Shown here: positions 54,505-64,000 of the stretch, in pieces | Layout: every line of letters starts with the position of its first letter | Numbering within the stretch: position 1 is the first letter of the stretch | Assembly: GCA_019753105.1 (NCBI GenBank) | Contig: JAIELJ010000006.1 | Coordinates: forward strand, 1-64,000 | Direction of reading: 5' to 3' | DNA length: 64,000 nucleotides | From: Hyphomonadaceae bacterium | GTDB lineage: Bacteria; Pseudomonadota; Alphaproteobacteria; Caulobacterales; Aquidulcibacteraceae | Made by a program: the position numbers and the translations under genes | Notes under the pieces: generated by a model | Database searches by the model: none | What the model saw: only the letters and a program-made list of their open reading frames with translations | Told to the model about the DNA's origin: nothing

Positions 54505-54921
54505 TCAGAGACCTTCAATCCGCGAGACGATCTTGGTGCGCACCGAGAGCTTGGCAGCGCCCAGGCGCAGCGACTCACGAGCGACCGCTTCCGGCACGCC
54601 ATCGACTTCAAACATGATCCGGCCCGGTGCTACGCGCGCGGCCCAGAATTCCGGCGCGCCCTTGCCCGAGCCCATGCGGACTTCGATCGGCTTCTTCGAG
54701 ACCGGCAGGTCCGGGAAGATGCGGATCCAGACGCGGCCCTGGCGCTTCATTTCACGCGTGATCGCGCGGCGCGCCGCTTCGATCTCACGTGCATTGACGC
54801 GGTTCGGCTCCAGCGCCTTCAGGCCGAACTGGCCGAAGTTGAGGGCGCTGCCGCCCTTGGTGTTGCCGCTGATGCGACCCTTATGGGCGCGGCGGAACTT
54901 GGTTTTCTTCGGTTGCATCAT
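54505..54921 (-). CDS. rplP: 50S ribosomal protein L16
   Basis: 138 residues; [71 protein letters not shown] is the L16 signature with the ribosomal A-site finger. 6 bp after rpsC. Confidence 0.97.
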   Translation of the reverse strand: MMQPKKTKFRRAHKGRISGNTKGGSALNFGQFGLKALEPNRVNAREIEAARRAITREMKRQGRVWIRIFPDLPVSKKPIEVRMGSGKGAPEFWAARVAPGRIMFEVDGVPEAVARESLRLGAAKLSVRTKIVSRIEGL

Positions 54922-54927
54922 GATGGG

Positions 54928-55737
54928 TTATGCCTCCGAATCCGGGCTAGCTTCTTCGCCACCGCGCGGCGGACGACGGCCACGGCGCGGACGGTCCGCA
55001 CCCGGGCGATCTTCACGCGGACCACGCGGGCCACGCTCATCGCGATCACGACGTTCACGGCTCTCGCCGCTTTCCATCGAGCGCTTATCTTGCGCCATCG
55101 GATCGTGTTCGAGGATCTCGCCTTTGAAGATCCAGACCTTGATGCCGATCTTGCCGTACGCCGTATCGGCTTCGACGAAGCCGTAATCGATGTCGGCGCG
55201 GAGCGTGTGCAGCGGCACGCGGCCTTCGCGATACCATTCCATGCGCGCGATTTCCGCGCCGCCGAGACGGCCCGAAACGTTGATGCGGATGCCTTGCGCG
55301 CCAAGGCGCATGGCCGACTGCATCGCGCGCTTCATGGCGCGGCGGAACGCAACGCGGCGCTCGAGCTGCTGGGCGATGCCTTCAGCGACGAGGTTCGCGT
55401 CGGTTTCAGGCTTGCGGACTTCGACGAGGTTCAGGTGAACTTCGGCGCCCGGCGCCATGCGCGCGAGTTCCTTGCGGAGCTTCTCGATGTCCGCGCCCTT
55501 CTTGCCGATAACAACGCCGGGCTTTGCGGTGTGAACCGTGACGCGGCACTTCTTCAGCGGGCGCTCGATGATGATCTTCGAGATGCCGGCAGCCTTGAGC
55601 TTTTCGCGCACGAACTGACGGATCTTCAGGTCCTCATGCAGCAAGCGCGCGTAGTCTTTCGTGTTGGCGTACCAACGCGAGTCCCACGTGCGGTTGACGC
55701 CGAGGCGCAGACCGATCGGATTGACTTTCTGACCCAT
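54928..55737 (-). CDS. rpsC: 30S ribosomal protein S3 with RG-rich C-terminal extension
   Basis: 269 residues. The KH domain and S3 core are standard ([62 protein letters not shown]). About 50 extra C-terminal residues are Arg/Gly/Pro-rich ([21 protein letters not shown]). Its ATG overlaps the rplV stop by one base (TAATG). Confidence 0.97.
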   Translation of the reverse strand: MGQKVNPIGLRLGVNRTWDSRWYANTKDYARLLHEDLKIRQFVREKLKAAGISKIIIERPLKKCRVTVHTAKPGVVIGKKGADIEKLRKELARMAPGAEVHLNLVEVRKPETDANLVAEGIAQQLERRVAFRRAMKRAMQSAMRLGAQGIRINVSGRLGGAEIARMEWYREGRVPLHTLRADIDYGFVEADTAYGKIGIKVWIFKGEILEHDPMAQDKRSMESGESRERRDRDERGPRGPREDRPGADRPRRGRRPPRGGEEASPDSEA

Positions 55738-56135
55738 TACGCGGCCTCAGCGGTTTCGGGCTGCTTCGAGGTATCGCGCAGCACGATGGTAATTTGGGAG
55801 AACAGCTTTTCGATGCGAACGCCACGGCCGCGAGCGCGGGTGTGCATGCGCTTCATGGTGATGTTCTTGCCGACATGCGCTTGAGCGACGACGAGACTGT
55901 CGACGTCCAGGCTGTGATTGTTTTCGGCGTTGTCGATCGCCGACTTCAGGCACTTCAGCACGTCCTTGGCGATGCGCTTCTGGGAGAAGCGCAGCTCGTT
56001 GACGGCCTTTTCAGCCGACAAGCCACGGATCGACTGAGCGACCAGGTTGAGCTTTTGCGGGCTGATACGGAGCGTGCGCAGAACCGCGCGCGACTCGTTC
56101 GATGCCTGCTTCGGAGGAGACTTCGGTTTGCTCAT
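55737..56135 (-). CDS. rplV: 50S ribosomal protein L22
   Basis: 132 residues; [57 protein letters not shown] and the hairpin [39 protein letters not shown] lining the exit tunnel. Slightly extended N- and C-termini. Confidence 0.97.
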   Translation of the reverse strand: MSKPKSPPKQASNESRAVLRTLRISPQKLNLVAQSIRGLSAEKAVNELRFSQKRIAKDVLKCLKSAIDNAENNHSLDVDSLVVAQAHVGKNITMKRMHTRARGRGVRIEKLFSQITIVLRDTSKQPETAEAA

Positions 56136-56136
56136 C

Positions 56137-56415
56137 TCACTTCCTCTTGGCCTTCTTGTCAGCGCCGTGGCCGAAATAGTTCCGCGTCGGCGCGAACTCG
56201 CCGAGCTTGTGGCCGACCATGTCTTCGCTCACGAGCACCGGCGTGAATTGCTTGCCGTTGTGAACCTGGAAGGTGAGGCCAACGAATTGCGGCATGATGG
56301 TCGAGCGGCGCGACCAGGTCTTGATCGTCTCGCGGCGCGAGCTGCCAGAAGCCTTCTCGGCCTTGGCGAGCAAGTAACCATCGACGAACGGACCTTTCCA
56401 AACTGAACGCGGCAT
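56137..56415 (-). CDS. rpsS: 30S ribosomal protein S19
   Basis: From ATG 56415 ([22 protein letters not shown]) it has 92 residues, standard for S19, with [38 protein letters not shown]. The longer frame adds 33 residues from within rplB and is rejected. Confidence 0.97.
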   Translation of the reverse strand: MPRSVWKGPFVDGYLLAKAEKASGSSRRETIKTWSRRSTIMPQFVGLTFQVHNGKQFTPVLVSEDMVGHKLGEFAPTRNYFGHGADKKAKRK

Positions 56416-56420
56416 CTCGA

Positions 56421-57257
56421 TTAGCTCACTTTCTTCGAGTGACGGCGGCGGATGATCAGACGATCCGACGCTTTGGTTTTGCGGGTCTTCGGACCACGTG
56501 TCTTCTTGCCCCATGGCGTGACCGGGTGACGGCCGCCTGAGGTCTTGCCTTCACCACCGCCGTGCGGGTGGTCGACCGGGTTCATGGCGACGCCGCGAAC
56601 CGAGGGCTTCCGGCCCAACCAGATGCCGCGGCCGGCCTTGCCCCAGACTTCGTTCATGTTGTCAGGGTTCGACACGGCGCCGATCGTGGCCATGCAAATG
56701 TCTTGAACCATGCGCACTTCGCCCGAGACCATGCGGATCTGAGCAAAGCCAGCGTCACGACCGACGACTTGCGCGTAGGTGCCAGCTGAGCGGGCGACCT
56801 GGGCGCCCTTCAGCGGCTTCAGTTCGATATTGTGGATGATCGTGCCGACCGGGATCGCCTTCAGCGGCATCGCGTTGCCCGGCTTCACGTCGACCTTCTC
56901 GCCGGCGATGATGGTGTCGCCCTGCTTCAAGCGTTGCGGCGCGATGATGTAAGCGAGCTCGCCATCGGTATACTTGATCAGCGCGATGAAGGCGGTGCGG
57001 TTCGGGTCGTACTCGAGACGCTCGACCGTCGCTTCCATGCCCCACTTGCGGCGCTTGAAGTCGATCTTGCGGTACGTCTTCTTGTGACCACCACCGTGAC
57101 GGAACGCAGTCACGCGGCCCATATTGTTGCGGCCGCCTGACTTCGTCAGACCTTCAGTCAGCGCCTTGACCGGCTTACCTTTGTGCAGCTCAGCGCGATC
57201 AACGATCACGAGCTGGCGGCGACCAGGCGAGGTCGGGCGGAATTGCTTGAGCGCCAT
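56421..57257 (-). CDS. rplB: 50S ribosomal protein L2
   Basis: 278 residues; [26 protein letters not shown] at the start and the peptidyl-transferase-proximal [41 protein letters not shown] with the conserved histidine near the end. Adjacent to rplW and rpsS. Confidence 0.98.
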   Translation of the reverse strand: MALKQFRPTSPGRRQLVIVDRAELHKGKPVKALTEGLTKSGGRNNMGRVTAFRHGGGHKKTYRKIDFKRRKWGMEATVERLEYDPNRTAFIALIKYTDGELAYIIAPQRLKQGDTIIAGEKVDVKPGNAMPLKAIPVGTIIHNIELKPLKGAQVARSAGTYAQVVGRDAGFAQIRMVSGEVRMVQDICMATIGAVSNPDNMNEVWGKAGRGIWLGRKPSVRGVAMNPVDHPHGGGEGKTSGGRHPVTPWGKKTRGPKTRKTKASDRLIIRRRHSKKVS

Positions 57258-57258
57258 C

Positions 57259-57555
57259 TCAGAGCCCCGTCGTCACGTCGATTGAGTAACCGTCGAGCAG
57301 GGTCACGACCGCGTTCTTGTGGTCGGAGCGCTTGCCCGGCGTGCCGCGGAAATTCTTCGTCTTGCCTTTGCGGACGATGGTGTTCACCGCGCCCACTTTG
57401 ACGTTGAAGAGCTTTTCAACGGCTTCCTTGATGTCCTTCTTCGTGGCGGTGAGCGGCACGCGGAAGACGACTTTGTTCAGTTCAGATTGAACGGTCGACT
57501 TTTCGGTGATCACCGGCGCAAGGATGGTGTCGTAATGTTTGTTGAGCGCGCTCAT
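57259..57555 (-). CDS. rplW: 50S ribosomal protein L23
   Basis: 98 residues; [61 protein letters not shown] is the L23 signature. It is a docking site for chaperones at the exit tunnel. The ATG overlaps the rplD stop (ATGA). Confidence 0.97.
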   Translation of the reverse strand: MSALNKHYDTILAPVITEKSTVQSELNKVVFRVPLTATKKDIKEAVEKLFNVKVGAVNTIVRKGKTKNFRGTPGKRSDHKNAVVTLLDGYSIDVTTGL

Positions 57556-58241
57556 GCCGCGGCTCCTTCTTCAGTCTTGGCGGCGCGCTTCTTCGGCGCA
57601 GCCTTCGTTTCGCCATCCTTCTTGAAGCGCTCGTGGATGGCGTTCACGGCGTCTTGCGTGAGCACCAGCTTCTGGGCGCGGAGGATGTCATAGACGTTGA
57701 GGCCGGCGTTCGGCAGCACGTCGATGTTCGGAATGTTGCGCGCCGCGCGTGCAACACCGGCGTCAACTTCTGGGCCGGCGATGAACAGCGCCTTCTCAAG
57801 CTTCAGGTTCGAGAGCGTCTTCTTAAGCGCCGCTGTCTTGCCGTCCTTCACCGTGAGCGAGTCGATCACGATGATGTCGCCGGCGTTCGCCTTCGATGAG
57901 AGCGCATGGCGCAGAGCGAGCGCGCGGAACTTCTTCGTCAGGTCATGCGAGTAATCGCGCGGCAGACGATTGTGCGCGTGACCACCGCCACGGAAGATCG
58001 GCGCGTTGCGCGCGCCGTGACGGGCCTGGCCGGTGCCCTTTTGCTTGTAAAGCTTCGAGTGGGTCACCGAGACTTCACCGCGCGACTGCGTCTTGTGCGT
58101 GCCGGCGCGGCGCTTGGCGAGTTGGTACTTCACCATGCGATGCAGAATGTCGGAACGGATTTCCTTGATGCCGAAGATGGCGTCGTCGAGATCGACGGAG
58201 CCGGCCTTCTTGGCGTCGAGGGTTTGAACGTCGAGTTTCAT
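57552..58241 (-). CDS. rplD: 50S ribosomal protein L4
   Basis: From ATG 58241 the protein has 229 residues: [72 protein letters not shown] (tunnel loop) and a Lys/Ala-rich C-terminal tail. GAGGG seven bases upstream supports this ATG; a GTG at 58253 overlapping the rplC stop is the alternative. In E. coli L4 regulates the S10 operon through its leader. Confidence 0.96.
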   Translation of the reverse strand: MKLDVQTLDAKKAGSVDLDDAIFGIKEIRSDILHRMVKYQLAKRRAGTHKTQSRGEVSVTHSKLYKQKGTGQARHGARNAPIFRGGGHAHNRLPRDYSHDLTKKFRALALRHALSSKANAGDIIVIDSLTVKDGKTAALKKTLSNLKLEKALFIAGPEVDAGVARAARNIPNIDVLPNAGLNVYDILRAQKLVLTQDAVNAIHERFKKDGETKAAPKKRAAKTEEGAAA

Positions 58242-58249
58242 TTCAGCCC

Positions 58250-59056
58250 TCACTGCGCCGCTTCGGCTTGGACGAGGCCAGCCGGCTTCGGAGCTTCCTT
58301 CGGCAGCGCAGCCTTGGCGGCGTCGCGCACTTCAACCCAACCGCCTTCGGCGCCCGGGACGGAGCCCTTAACAAACAAAAGCCCGCGCTTTGCATCAACG
58401 CGGACGATTTGCAGATTTTGAGTCGAGACGCGCTCGTCACCAAGGTGACCGGCCATCTTCTTGCCCTTGAAGACCTTACCCGGGTCTTGGCGTTGGCCGG
58501 TCGAGCCGTGCGAACGGTGCGAAACCGAGACGCCGTGCGTTGCGCGCAGGCCGCCGAAGTTCCAGCGCTTCATCGCGCCGGCGAAGCCTTTACCGATCGT
58601 GATGCCGGCGACGTCGACCTTTTGACCGACAACAAAATGGTCGGCGCTGATGAGATCGCCGACCTTGAGCAGATTGTCTTCGGAAACGCGGAACTCGCGG
58701 ACGATGGCCTTCGGCTCAACGTTGGCGCGCGCGAACTGACCGCGGAGCGCTTGGCTCTTGTTCTTCGCTTTGGCGGCGCCTGCGGCGAGTTGAACGGCGG
58801 TGTAGCCGTCGCCCTTTGCTTCACGCGCGGCCGGAGCGGCTTTGTCGTTCTTGCGCGACTTCTTCGGCTTCAACGCCACGTCTTCGCCGGCTGCGTTCTT
58901 GAACGCTTCGGCGTTTACGGTGCGGCGGCCGACGACTTGGCAACCAGCAAGATCGAGAACCGTGACCGGCGTGTGTGCGCCATCGTCACCGAAGACGCGC
59001 ATCATGCCGACCTTGCGTGCGATCACGCCAGTGCGACGGGAAGCTTCGTTAGCCAT
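58250..59056 (-). CDS. rplC: 50S ribosomal protein L3
   Basis: From ATG 59056 ([26 protein letters not shown]) it has 268 residues. The core is standard ([62 protein letters not shown]). An internal Lys/Ala insertion ([19 protein letters not shown]) and an extended tail make it longer than E. coli L3. The longer frame begins at TTG and is not used. Confidence 0.97.
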   Translation of the reverse strand: MANEASRRTGVIARKVGMMRVFGDDGAHTPVTVLDLAGCQVVGRRTVNAEAFKNAAGEDVALKPKKSRKNDKAAPAAREAKGDGYTAVQLAAGAAKAKNKSQALRGQFARANVEPKAIVREFRVSEDNLLKVGDLISADHFVVGQKVDVAGITIGKGFAGAMKRWNFGGLRATHGVSVSHRSHGSTGQRQDPGKVFKGKKMAGHLGDERVSTQNLQIVRVDAKRGLLFVKGSVPGAEGGWVEVRDAAKAALPKEAPKPAGLVQAEAAQ

Positions 59057-59061
59057 CGCTA

Positions 59062-59376
59062 TCAACCCAACACTTGGATTTGAACATCGACGCCGGCCGA
59101 CAGATCGAGCTTCATCAGCGCGTCGACGGTTTGCGGAGTCGGCTGAACGATATCGAGCACGCGCTTGAACGTGCGGATCTCGAATTGCTCGCGGCTCTTC
59201 TTATCGACGTGCGGCGAGCGGTTGACGGTGAACTTCTCGATGCGGGTCGGCAGCGGCACCGGACCGATCACGGTCGCGCCCGTGCGCTTCGCAGTCGACA
59301 CGATCTCTTTCGCGGAGAGATCGAGCGTGCGGTGATCAAAGGCTTTGAGCCTGATCCGGATGTTTTGCTGCATCAT
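59062..59376 (-). CDS. rpsJ: 30S ribosomal protein S10
   Basis: About 104 residues; [71 protein letters not shown] is the S10 signature. The 5' end reads GTG-ATG-ATG, so three adjacent starts are possible; AGGG lies about 10 bases upstream of the chosen ATG. First gene of the S10 operon, behind a leader of roughly 240 bases. Confidence 0.97.
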   Translation of the reverse strand: MMQQNIRIRLKAFDHRTLDLSAKEIVSTAKRTGATVIGPVPLPTRIEKFTVNRSPHVDKKSREQFEIRTFKRVLDIVQPTPQTVDALMKLDLSAGVDVQIQVLG

Positions 59377-59451
59377 CACTCAAATTCCCTAGCGCCGCGA
59401 TCTGCATCGCCGGACGCAAGAACCGCCGGCGCGCCCATTGGAAGCGCCGAC

Positions 59452-59482
59452 GAAAGAAAAACGCCGTTCGAACCGAACGGCG
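59452..59482 (-). terminator. Intrinsic-terminator-like hairpin in the S10 operon leader
   Basis: On the minus strand CGCCGTTCG-GTT-CGAACGGCG (59482-59462, perfect 9-bp stem) is followed directly by TTTTTCTTTC. It lies downstream of the S10 promoter and about 75 bases before rpsJ, so it sits in the 5' leader where it could act as an attenuator. If the true promoter were closer to rpsJ, it would simply end the GIN transcript. Confidence 0.7.
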
Positions 59483-59623
59483 CTTTCAAAGAGTTGGATC
59501 GCAATATCAACACATCACCGGAGCGTTCCGCCCCGGGCGCTCGACCCCGCTTGTCCGAGGAAGCACCTGCGTTGCATGCGAACCGCGTCTAAGCTTGCGC
59601 TTACGGCCGGCTCGAAGGGGCGT

Positions 59624-59652
59624 GTCCTACAGAGGTGAACGGGGGGCGTCAA
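59624..59652 (-). promoter_or_regulatory. Promoter of the S10 ribosomal operon
   Basis: Minus strand TTGACG (59652-59647), 17 bases, TAGGAC (59629-59624). It implies a start near 59617 and a leader of about 240 bases before rpsJ. The layout matches the promoters of the alpha block and tuf. Confidence 0.68.
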
Positions 59653-59681
59653 GGCGCGTTTCGCGCCTTTTCAGCGCATGT

Positions 59682-60707
59682 TTACTCTGCAGTTTCTGAC
59701 GGTGTTGCTGGCGCAGCCCGCCCGCCGACACGCACCTCACCTGAACCCCAGACTTGGCGGCGAACAGTGCCCGTCGCCGAGGCGACCGTTACGTTGCCTG
59801 ACCCTGCGATTTCAGCGTCAACCTCACCAACAGCGGCCGTCACGTCGACATCGCCTGAGCCGACGATGCTCACGTTCAGGCTTTGAACCGCCGCCGCGAT
59901 GGTGACATCGCCGGAGCCGGCCAAATCCACGTCAGCGCTGGTGATGGCGCCACCTTCGACCGTAACCGCGCCTGAACCTGCGCCGTCACTGGAGAATTCG
60001 CCGGCCAGGGAGGCGATCGTAACCGTGCCGGAGCCCGCGATATCAACGCTCGCCCCTTCAGCGACCGCGCCCACGTTAACGTCACCGGAGCCGGCTAAGT
60101 CGACGTTGAGACTGCGCGCGGCGCCTGCATTGATTTCGCCAGAGCCCGCCAGATCGATGGTCAACGCCTCGGCGACATCGCCAATGTTTGCGTCGCCACA
60201 GCCGCTGAAATCGACCGTCAGTTCTTGCGTGGCGCCGATCTCGGTCGTACCCGCGCCGGAGCGGTCGAGGTCGAGATTGCGCGGCGCGCGAATGGTAATG
60301 CGCGGCAGGTCAGCGGCGGCGACATCGCCATAGCCACGGAGCTCGACAACGTCCGGTCCGCAATCAGAGATGCGGTTGCGCAGGCGGCCGTCGATAAGCA
60401 CCCGACCATCCTCGGTGCTGACCAGGGGCATCGGCGCTTGGCCGGCTGAATTGTTGATTTCGATCAGAAAATCAGTCCGGTCCTCCGGAATGATCGTCAC
60501 ATTGGCAGCGGCGCTACGAATGCGGAGACGATCGCCGGCGAAGGCCTGGGCTTCCATCGTGCCCGGCGCGAGCTCCACGATCTCCGAACGGCCACCCTCG
60601 CCGTCCTCATCGAACTCGAAGTGCCAGCTATTGGCGCCGCCGAAGACCGCCCCGATGCCGAAGATGATGGCGATCGTCACCGCGGCGACGAACACAAAAC
60701 GTTCCAT
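59682..60707 (-). CDS. GIN/DUF2807-domain repeat protein
   Basis: The 341-residue protein has one N-terminal signal-anchor (residues 4-24) and then a right-handed beta-helix made of about eight repeats of roughly 20 residues built on LxVDLAGSGDVxVGA (for example SLNVDLAGSGDVNVGA and ADVDLAGSGDVTIAA). These are the hallmark of the GIN/DUF2807 domain. It faces the periplasm. GIN-domain proteins are of unknown function. GAGGGAG precedes the ATG. It lies between tuf and rpsJ, where no such gene is expected. Confidence 0.85.
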   Translation of the reverse strand: MERFVFVAAVTIAIIFGIGAVFGGANSWHFEFDEDGEGGRSEIVELAPGTMEAQAFAGDRLRIRSAAANVTIIPEDRTDFLIEINNSAGQAPMPLVSTEDGRVLIDGRLRNRISDCGPDVVELRGYGDVAAADLPRITIRAPRNLDLDRSGAGTTEIGATQELTVDFSGCGDANIGDVAEALTIDLAGSGEINAGAARSLNVDLAGSGDVNVGAVAEGASVDIAGSGTVTIASLAGEFSSDGAGSGAVTVEGGAITSADVDLAGSGDVTIAAAVQSLNVSIVGSGDVDVTAAVGEVDAEIAGSGNVTVASATGTVRRQVWGSGEVRVGGRAAPATPSETAE

Positions 60708-60808
60708 TGCGTACTCTCCCTCGCGCCCCGGCGCGGACGTGCTCCATCCGTGAGATGCCTAAAGACGCGGTCGTGGATGCGGGGACAGCGAAAATTCCCC
60801 TAACGCAA

Positions 60809-60834
60809 GAGGGCCGCCCCGCAGGACGGCCCTC
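60809..60834 (-). terminator. Stem-loop after the CWVC peptide gene
   Basis: GAGGGCCG (60809-60816) pairs perfectly with CGGCCCTC (60827-60834) across a GC-rich loop. On the minus strand TTGCGTT and a later TTTT follow. It is placed 22 bp after the stop codon of the small peptide gene. Confidence 0.6.
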
Positions 60835-60855
60835 GGAATTCAGTGCGGAACGGCG

Positions 60856-61014
60856 TTATTTTACGTTGCCGCCCGTGTTCCCACCGCTGTTGCCGCCTTG
60901 GCCGCAAACCCAGCACTTGGCGGTTTCGAAGCTGGCCGTCGTCTTCGACAATTCAGCGGCGAAGGCCGTACCACTCATCACGGCGACCACAGCCGCCACA
61001 ACCAACATGCGCAT
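60856..61014 (-). CDS. Small secreted peptide with CWVC motif (52 aa)
   Basis: A 53-codon frame encodes a signal peptide (MRMLVVAAVVAVMSGTAFA, cut before AELSK) and a 33-residue mature peptide with Cys-Trp-Val-Cys followed by a glycine/asparagine tail (GQGGNSGGNTGGNVK). AGGGAGAG lies six bases upstream of the ATG at 61014, a fitting -35/-10 pair lies further upstream and a hairpin follows the stop, so it has every signal of an expressed gene. The CxxC pair suggests metal or redox chemistry; the function is unknown. It was too short for routine gene finding. Confidence 0.75.
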   Translation of the reverse strand: MRMLVVAAVVAVMSGTAFAAELSKTTASFETAKCWVCGQGGNSGGNTGGNVK

Positions 61015-61064
61015 CGTTACTCTCCCTTAGAGCTGCGTGTGGATTGTCCACCAGCGCTGGCACA

Positions 61065-61093
61065 ACCTTAAGAGCGTTAACGATGTTTGGCAA
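61065..61093 (-). promoter_or_regulatory. Putative promoter of the CWVC peptide gene
   Basis: Minus strand TTGCCA (61093-61088), 17 bases, TAAGGT (61070-61065), about 50 bases ahead of the ATG in a locally AT-rich stretch. Confidence 0.45.
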
Positions 61094-61157
61094 AGCTTTG
61101 TTAATAAAGATTACCTGGTGATTATTGGGGATAAATCTGAATACCTGACATCACAGC

Positions 61158-61188
61158 AAAAAGCCCCAGCGCTTCCGCGCCGGGGCTT
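61158..61188 (-). terminator. Rho-independent terminator after tuf
   Basis: AAGCCCCAGCGC (61161-61172) pairs with GCGCCGGGGCTT (61177-61188), one A-C mismatch, loop TTCC; on the minus strand TTTTGC follows. It lies 31 bp beyond the tuf stop codon. Confidence 0.85.
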
Positions 61189-61219
61189 TCGCTTTGTTTC
61201 CTTTGAGGAAAAGCGCCGA

Positions 61220-62410
<1,191 letters not shown>

Positions 62411-62488
62411 TGTGAGGTCCTGTCTCTCCGGCGAATCGAAAATGGTGATGGGCGCTAGGGCCGGGCCGAAGCGCACATAAGGTGCGCG

Positions 62489-62516
62489 TCTTTAGCCGCA
62501 CTTGGGGATACGTCAA
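62489..62516 (-). promoter_or_regulatory. Promoter of tuf
   Basis: Minus strand TTGACG (62516-62511), 16 bases, TAAAGA (62494-62489; TAAAGAC overall), about 80 bases ahead of the tuf ATG. It shares the -35 hexamer with the S10 and alpha promoters. Confidence 0.6.
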
Positions 62517-62584
62517 GCCCCGCATGGGGTTTGTGCGCTTGGCGAAGCCATCCGTCGCAGCTAAGCCACTTCTCGCGACGGTCG

Positions 62585-62763
62585 TTCGAGAGAACGCCAA
62601 GAGGGAACGCGGTGCGGGGCTAACGCCTCTAATCCGCGGCTGTGCCCGCAACTGTCAGCGGCGAGCCGATCCGCCACACGCCACTGGGCCCGGACTTTTT
62701 GTCCTTCGGCTTGGGAAGGCGGCGGAAAAGCGATTGAGCCGTGAGCCAGGAGACCTGCCGCCG
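62585..62763 (+). ncRNA. Cobalamin riboswitch
   Basis: The plus-strand leader carries the conserved cobalamin-aptamer blocks in order: GGGAACGCGGTGCGG (62603-62617), GCCCGCAACTGT (62644-62655), GCCACTG (62680-62686), GGGAAGGCG (62713-62721) and the B12 box GAGCCAGGAGACCTGCC (62743-62759). It ends 150 bases before a BtuB-like receptor, the classic target. High adenosylcobalamin would lower receptor expression. Confidence 0.96.
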
Positions 62764-62914
62764 CACGTCGCTCGTTCGCCCGGCCGGGTCCAGCCGTCGA
62801 ACCGGATCTCTCCGACGCAGCGACGCGGGCGGCCCCGCGCATTCTTGCGCCCCGCTGTCGCTGTTTGGCGCGTCCCATGGGGACGAGGCGCGTCTGCAAA
62901 TCGGGGAAGCTCCC

Positions 62915-64000
62915 ATGCGTTTTGTTTTGAAGGCCGCTCTTCTGGCGGCAACAGCTCTGAGTGCGTCGCCGGCACTTGCGCAGGACGAGGAAACAATTGT
63001 CGTCACCGCCACCCGTCAGCCGGCTGAGGCCGATCGCTTGCCAGCGGACATCGACATTATCGACGTCGACACGGCGATCGTTCGCGGTCAGTCCAATCTG
63101 GCTGACGCGCTCACAGGGACGCCGGGGCTGAATGTCAGCCGTTCGGGCGGCTTTGGTCAGCAGACCAGCCTCTTCTCCGGCGGCAGCAATTCCAACCACA
63201 CGCTCGTCCTGCTCGACGGCATTCGCTTGAACGACGCGGCTTCGCCCGGCTCGGCGTTTGACGCAGGCCAAGACACGCTCGGCGGTCTGTCGCGCATTGA
63301 AGTCGTGCAAGGGCCGATGAGCGCTCTCTATGGCTCTGATGCGTTGGGCGGCGTGATCAACATTCTACCGCGCCGCGGCGGCGAAGGGCCGATCAACGGC
63401 CGCCTCGATGTGTTCGCCGGTTCGTTTGGATCGCTCGGCGGCAGCGCAGGCATTGACGGCGCGGTCGGGCGCTTGCGCTACGCGATCACTGGCGATGCGT
63501 TCGTCACGGACGGTTACGATCTGGTGCCCGAGCGCATGAGCACGCACACCGGCGATGAAGATAGCGCCGAAAGCACGACTCTAACGGGCGTTTTTGACTA
63601 CGCCCTCACGGATGCATTCTCGGTCGATTTGCTTTTGCGCCGCCGTGACGCGCGTGCGGACTATGACTCGTTCATCTACCCACCGCCGACGTTCAACGAG
63701 CAGCGCATTGACGATCCCGATTTGGAGTTCGCACGGAATGATCTCTCCGTAGCTCGTATCGGCGCCCGCTGGGCAATCACCGATGCCCTGTCGCTGCGCG
63801 CGACGACGGGTCAGGTGATCCAAGAACGCGCGGAAACCGATGCGGGGGTCACGACGTCCTCGTATGACGGCGAACGCCGGTTCAGCGATGTCACCGCAGA
63901 CTGGTCGCGCGGCGCGCTTTCACTCAGCGCCGGCTACGAACAGCAAAATGAGAGCGTCGACATCGATCAGGGCTTCGCGACGGTGGTGGCGAGCCAGGAT
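62915..64000 (+). CDS. BtuB-like TonB-dependent receptor (3' truncated by window edge)
   Basis: The frame is open from ATG 62915 to the last base (362 codons). It has a signal peptide (MRFVLKAALLAATALSASPALAQ), a TonB box (EETIVVTATR), a plug domain (LADALTGTPGLNVSRSGGFGQQTSLFSGGSNSNHTLVLLDGIRLND and IEVVQGPMSALYGSDALGGVINI) and the start of the beta-barrel. Cobalamin uptake is inferred from the riboswitch directly upstream. The ribosome binding site GGGGAAG precedes the ATG. Complete members have about 600 residues. Confidence 0.93.
   Translation, partial: MRFVLKAALLAATALSASPALAQDEETIVVTATRQPAEADRLPADIDIIDVDTAIVRGQSNLADALTGTPGLNVSRSGGFGQQTSLFSGGSNSNHTLVLLDGIRLNDAASPGSAFDAGQDTLGGLSRIEVVQGPMSALYGSDALGGVINILPRRGGEGPINGRLDVFAGSFGSLGGSAGIDGAVGRLRYAITGDAFVTDGYDLVPERMSTHTGDEDSAESTTLTGVFDYALTDAFSVDLLLRRRDARADYDSFIYPPPTFNEQRIDDPDLEFARNDLSVARIGARWAITDALSLRATTGQVIQERAETDAGVTTSSYDGERRFSDVTADWSRGALSLSAGYEQQNESVDIDQGFATVVASQD

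Noticed and set aside
59682-60707. Repeats in the GIN gene considered as a CRISPR-like array
   Set aside because: The periodicity is in protein-coding DLAGSGDV units of about 60 bases without constant repeats and unique spacers, and the frame is open throughout.
61060-61130. TTAA half-sites (TTAAG...GTTAAC) considered as a CtrA box
   Set aside because: The spacing between the TTAA halves is five bases rather than seven and the flanks do not match, so I do not claim a CtrA site.

Overview
The window comes from the chromosome of a GC-rich alphaproteobacterium, probably of the Caulobacterales/Hyphomonadaceae type. The indicators are a DUF4167 protein next to prmC-prfA-ptsP-lysC, an ATP12 F1-ATPase chaperone, a COQ7-type quinone hydroxylase, UbiG, a Bpt/Ate aminoacyl-tRNA-protein transferase, an NDUFAF5-like methyltransferase and alphaproteobacterial forms of the ribosomal proteins. 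The order-level placement is inference. I see no phage, insertion sequence or CRISPR array. The DNA is very tightly packed, with many 1-4 bp start/stop overlaps.

Left part (1-18,300): a minus-strand housekeeping run (DUF4167, prmC, prfA, a small unknown gene, ispG, a RodZ-like protein, ptsP, lysC), then ubiG, a secreted cupin, and a run of DUF1178, nitrilase-family amidase, grxC and comF. After these come a methyltransferase that shares CATG and CTAG with its neighbours, GNAT, coq7, dsbB, exoD, tRNA-Leu(CAA) and an SLC13-type permease.

Middle part (18,300-30,700): gshB and a class II DAHP synthase, a MgtC/DUF4010 membrane protein, and divergently from it a two-gene unit made of a TIR-ParA fusion ATPase and a translationally coupled basic protein. 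I consider that unit the best candidate for an undescribed system. It is followed by msrB, bpt, a cupin and a cluster of unfamiliar membrane proteins: two GYF_2 (DUF4339) proteins, one carrying a ClpP-like domain and one an RDD domain, and a protein with a degenerate J-domain.

Next (30,700-44,030): a long minus-strand run holding two tightly overlapping gene strings. These are rarA, sirtuin and an RluA paralogue, then a lipoprotein, crcB, rluC and a TPR/2OG-Fe(II) protein, followed by atp12 and acyl-CoA carboxylase beta. A DegP/HtrA protease lies upstream. A nucleotide pyrophosphatase-like lipoprotein and a VOC/ArsR/SRPBCC trio complete the block.

Right part (44,030-64,000): the S10-spc-alpha ribosomal supercluster on the minus strand, from rpsJ to rplQ. 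It is split between adk and rpsM by an HxlR regulator and a divergent NAD(P)H/FMN reductase. Well-formed promoters of the type TTGACG-N16/17-TAxxAC precede the S10 block, the alpha block and tuf, and the S10 leader contains an intrinsic-terminator-like hairpin. Between rpsJ and tuf lie a repeat-rich GIN-domain protein and a 52-residue secreted peptide with a CWVC motif. Divergent from tuf is a cobalamin riboswitch followed by a BtuB-like TonB-dependent receptor that runs off the window end.
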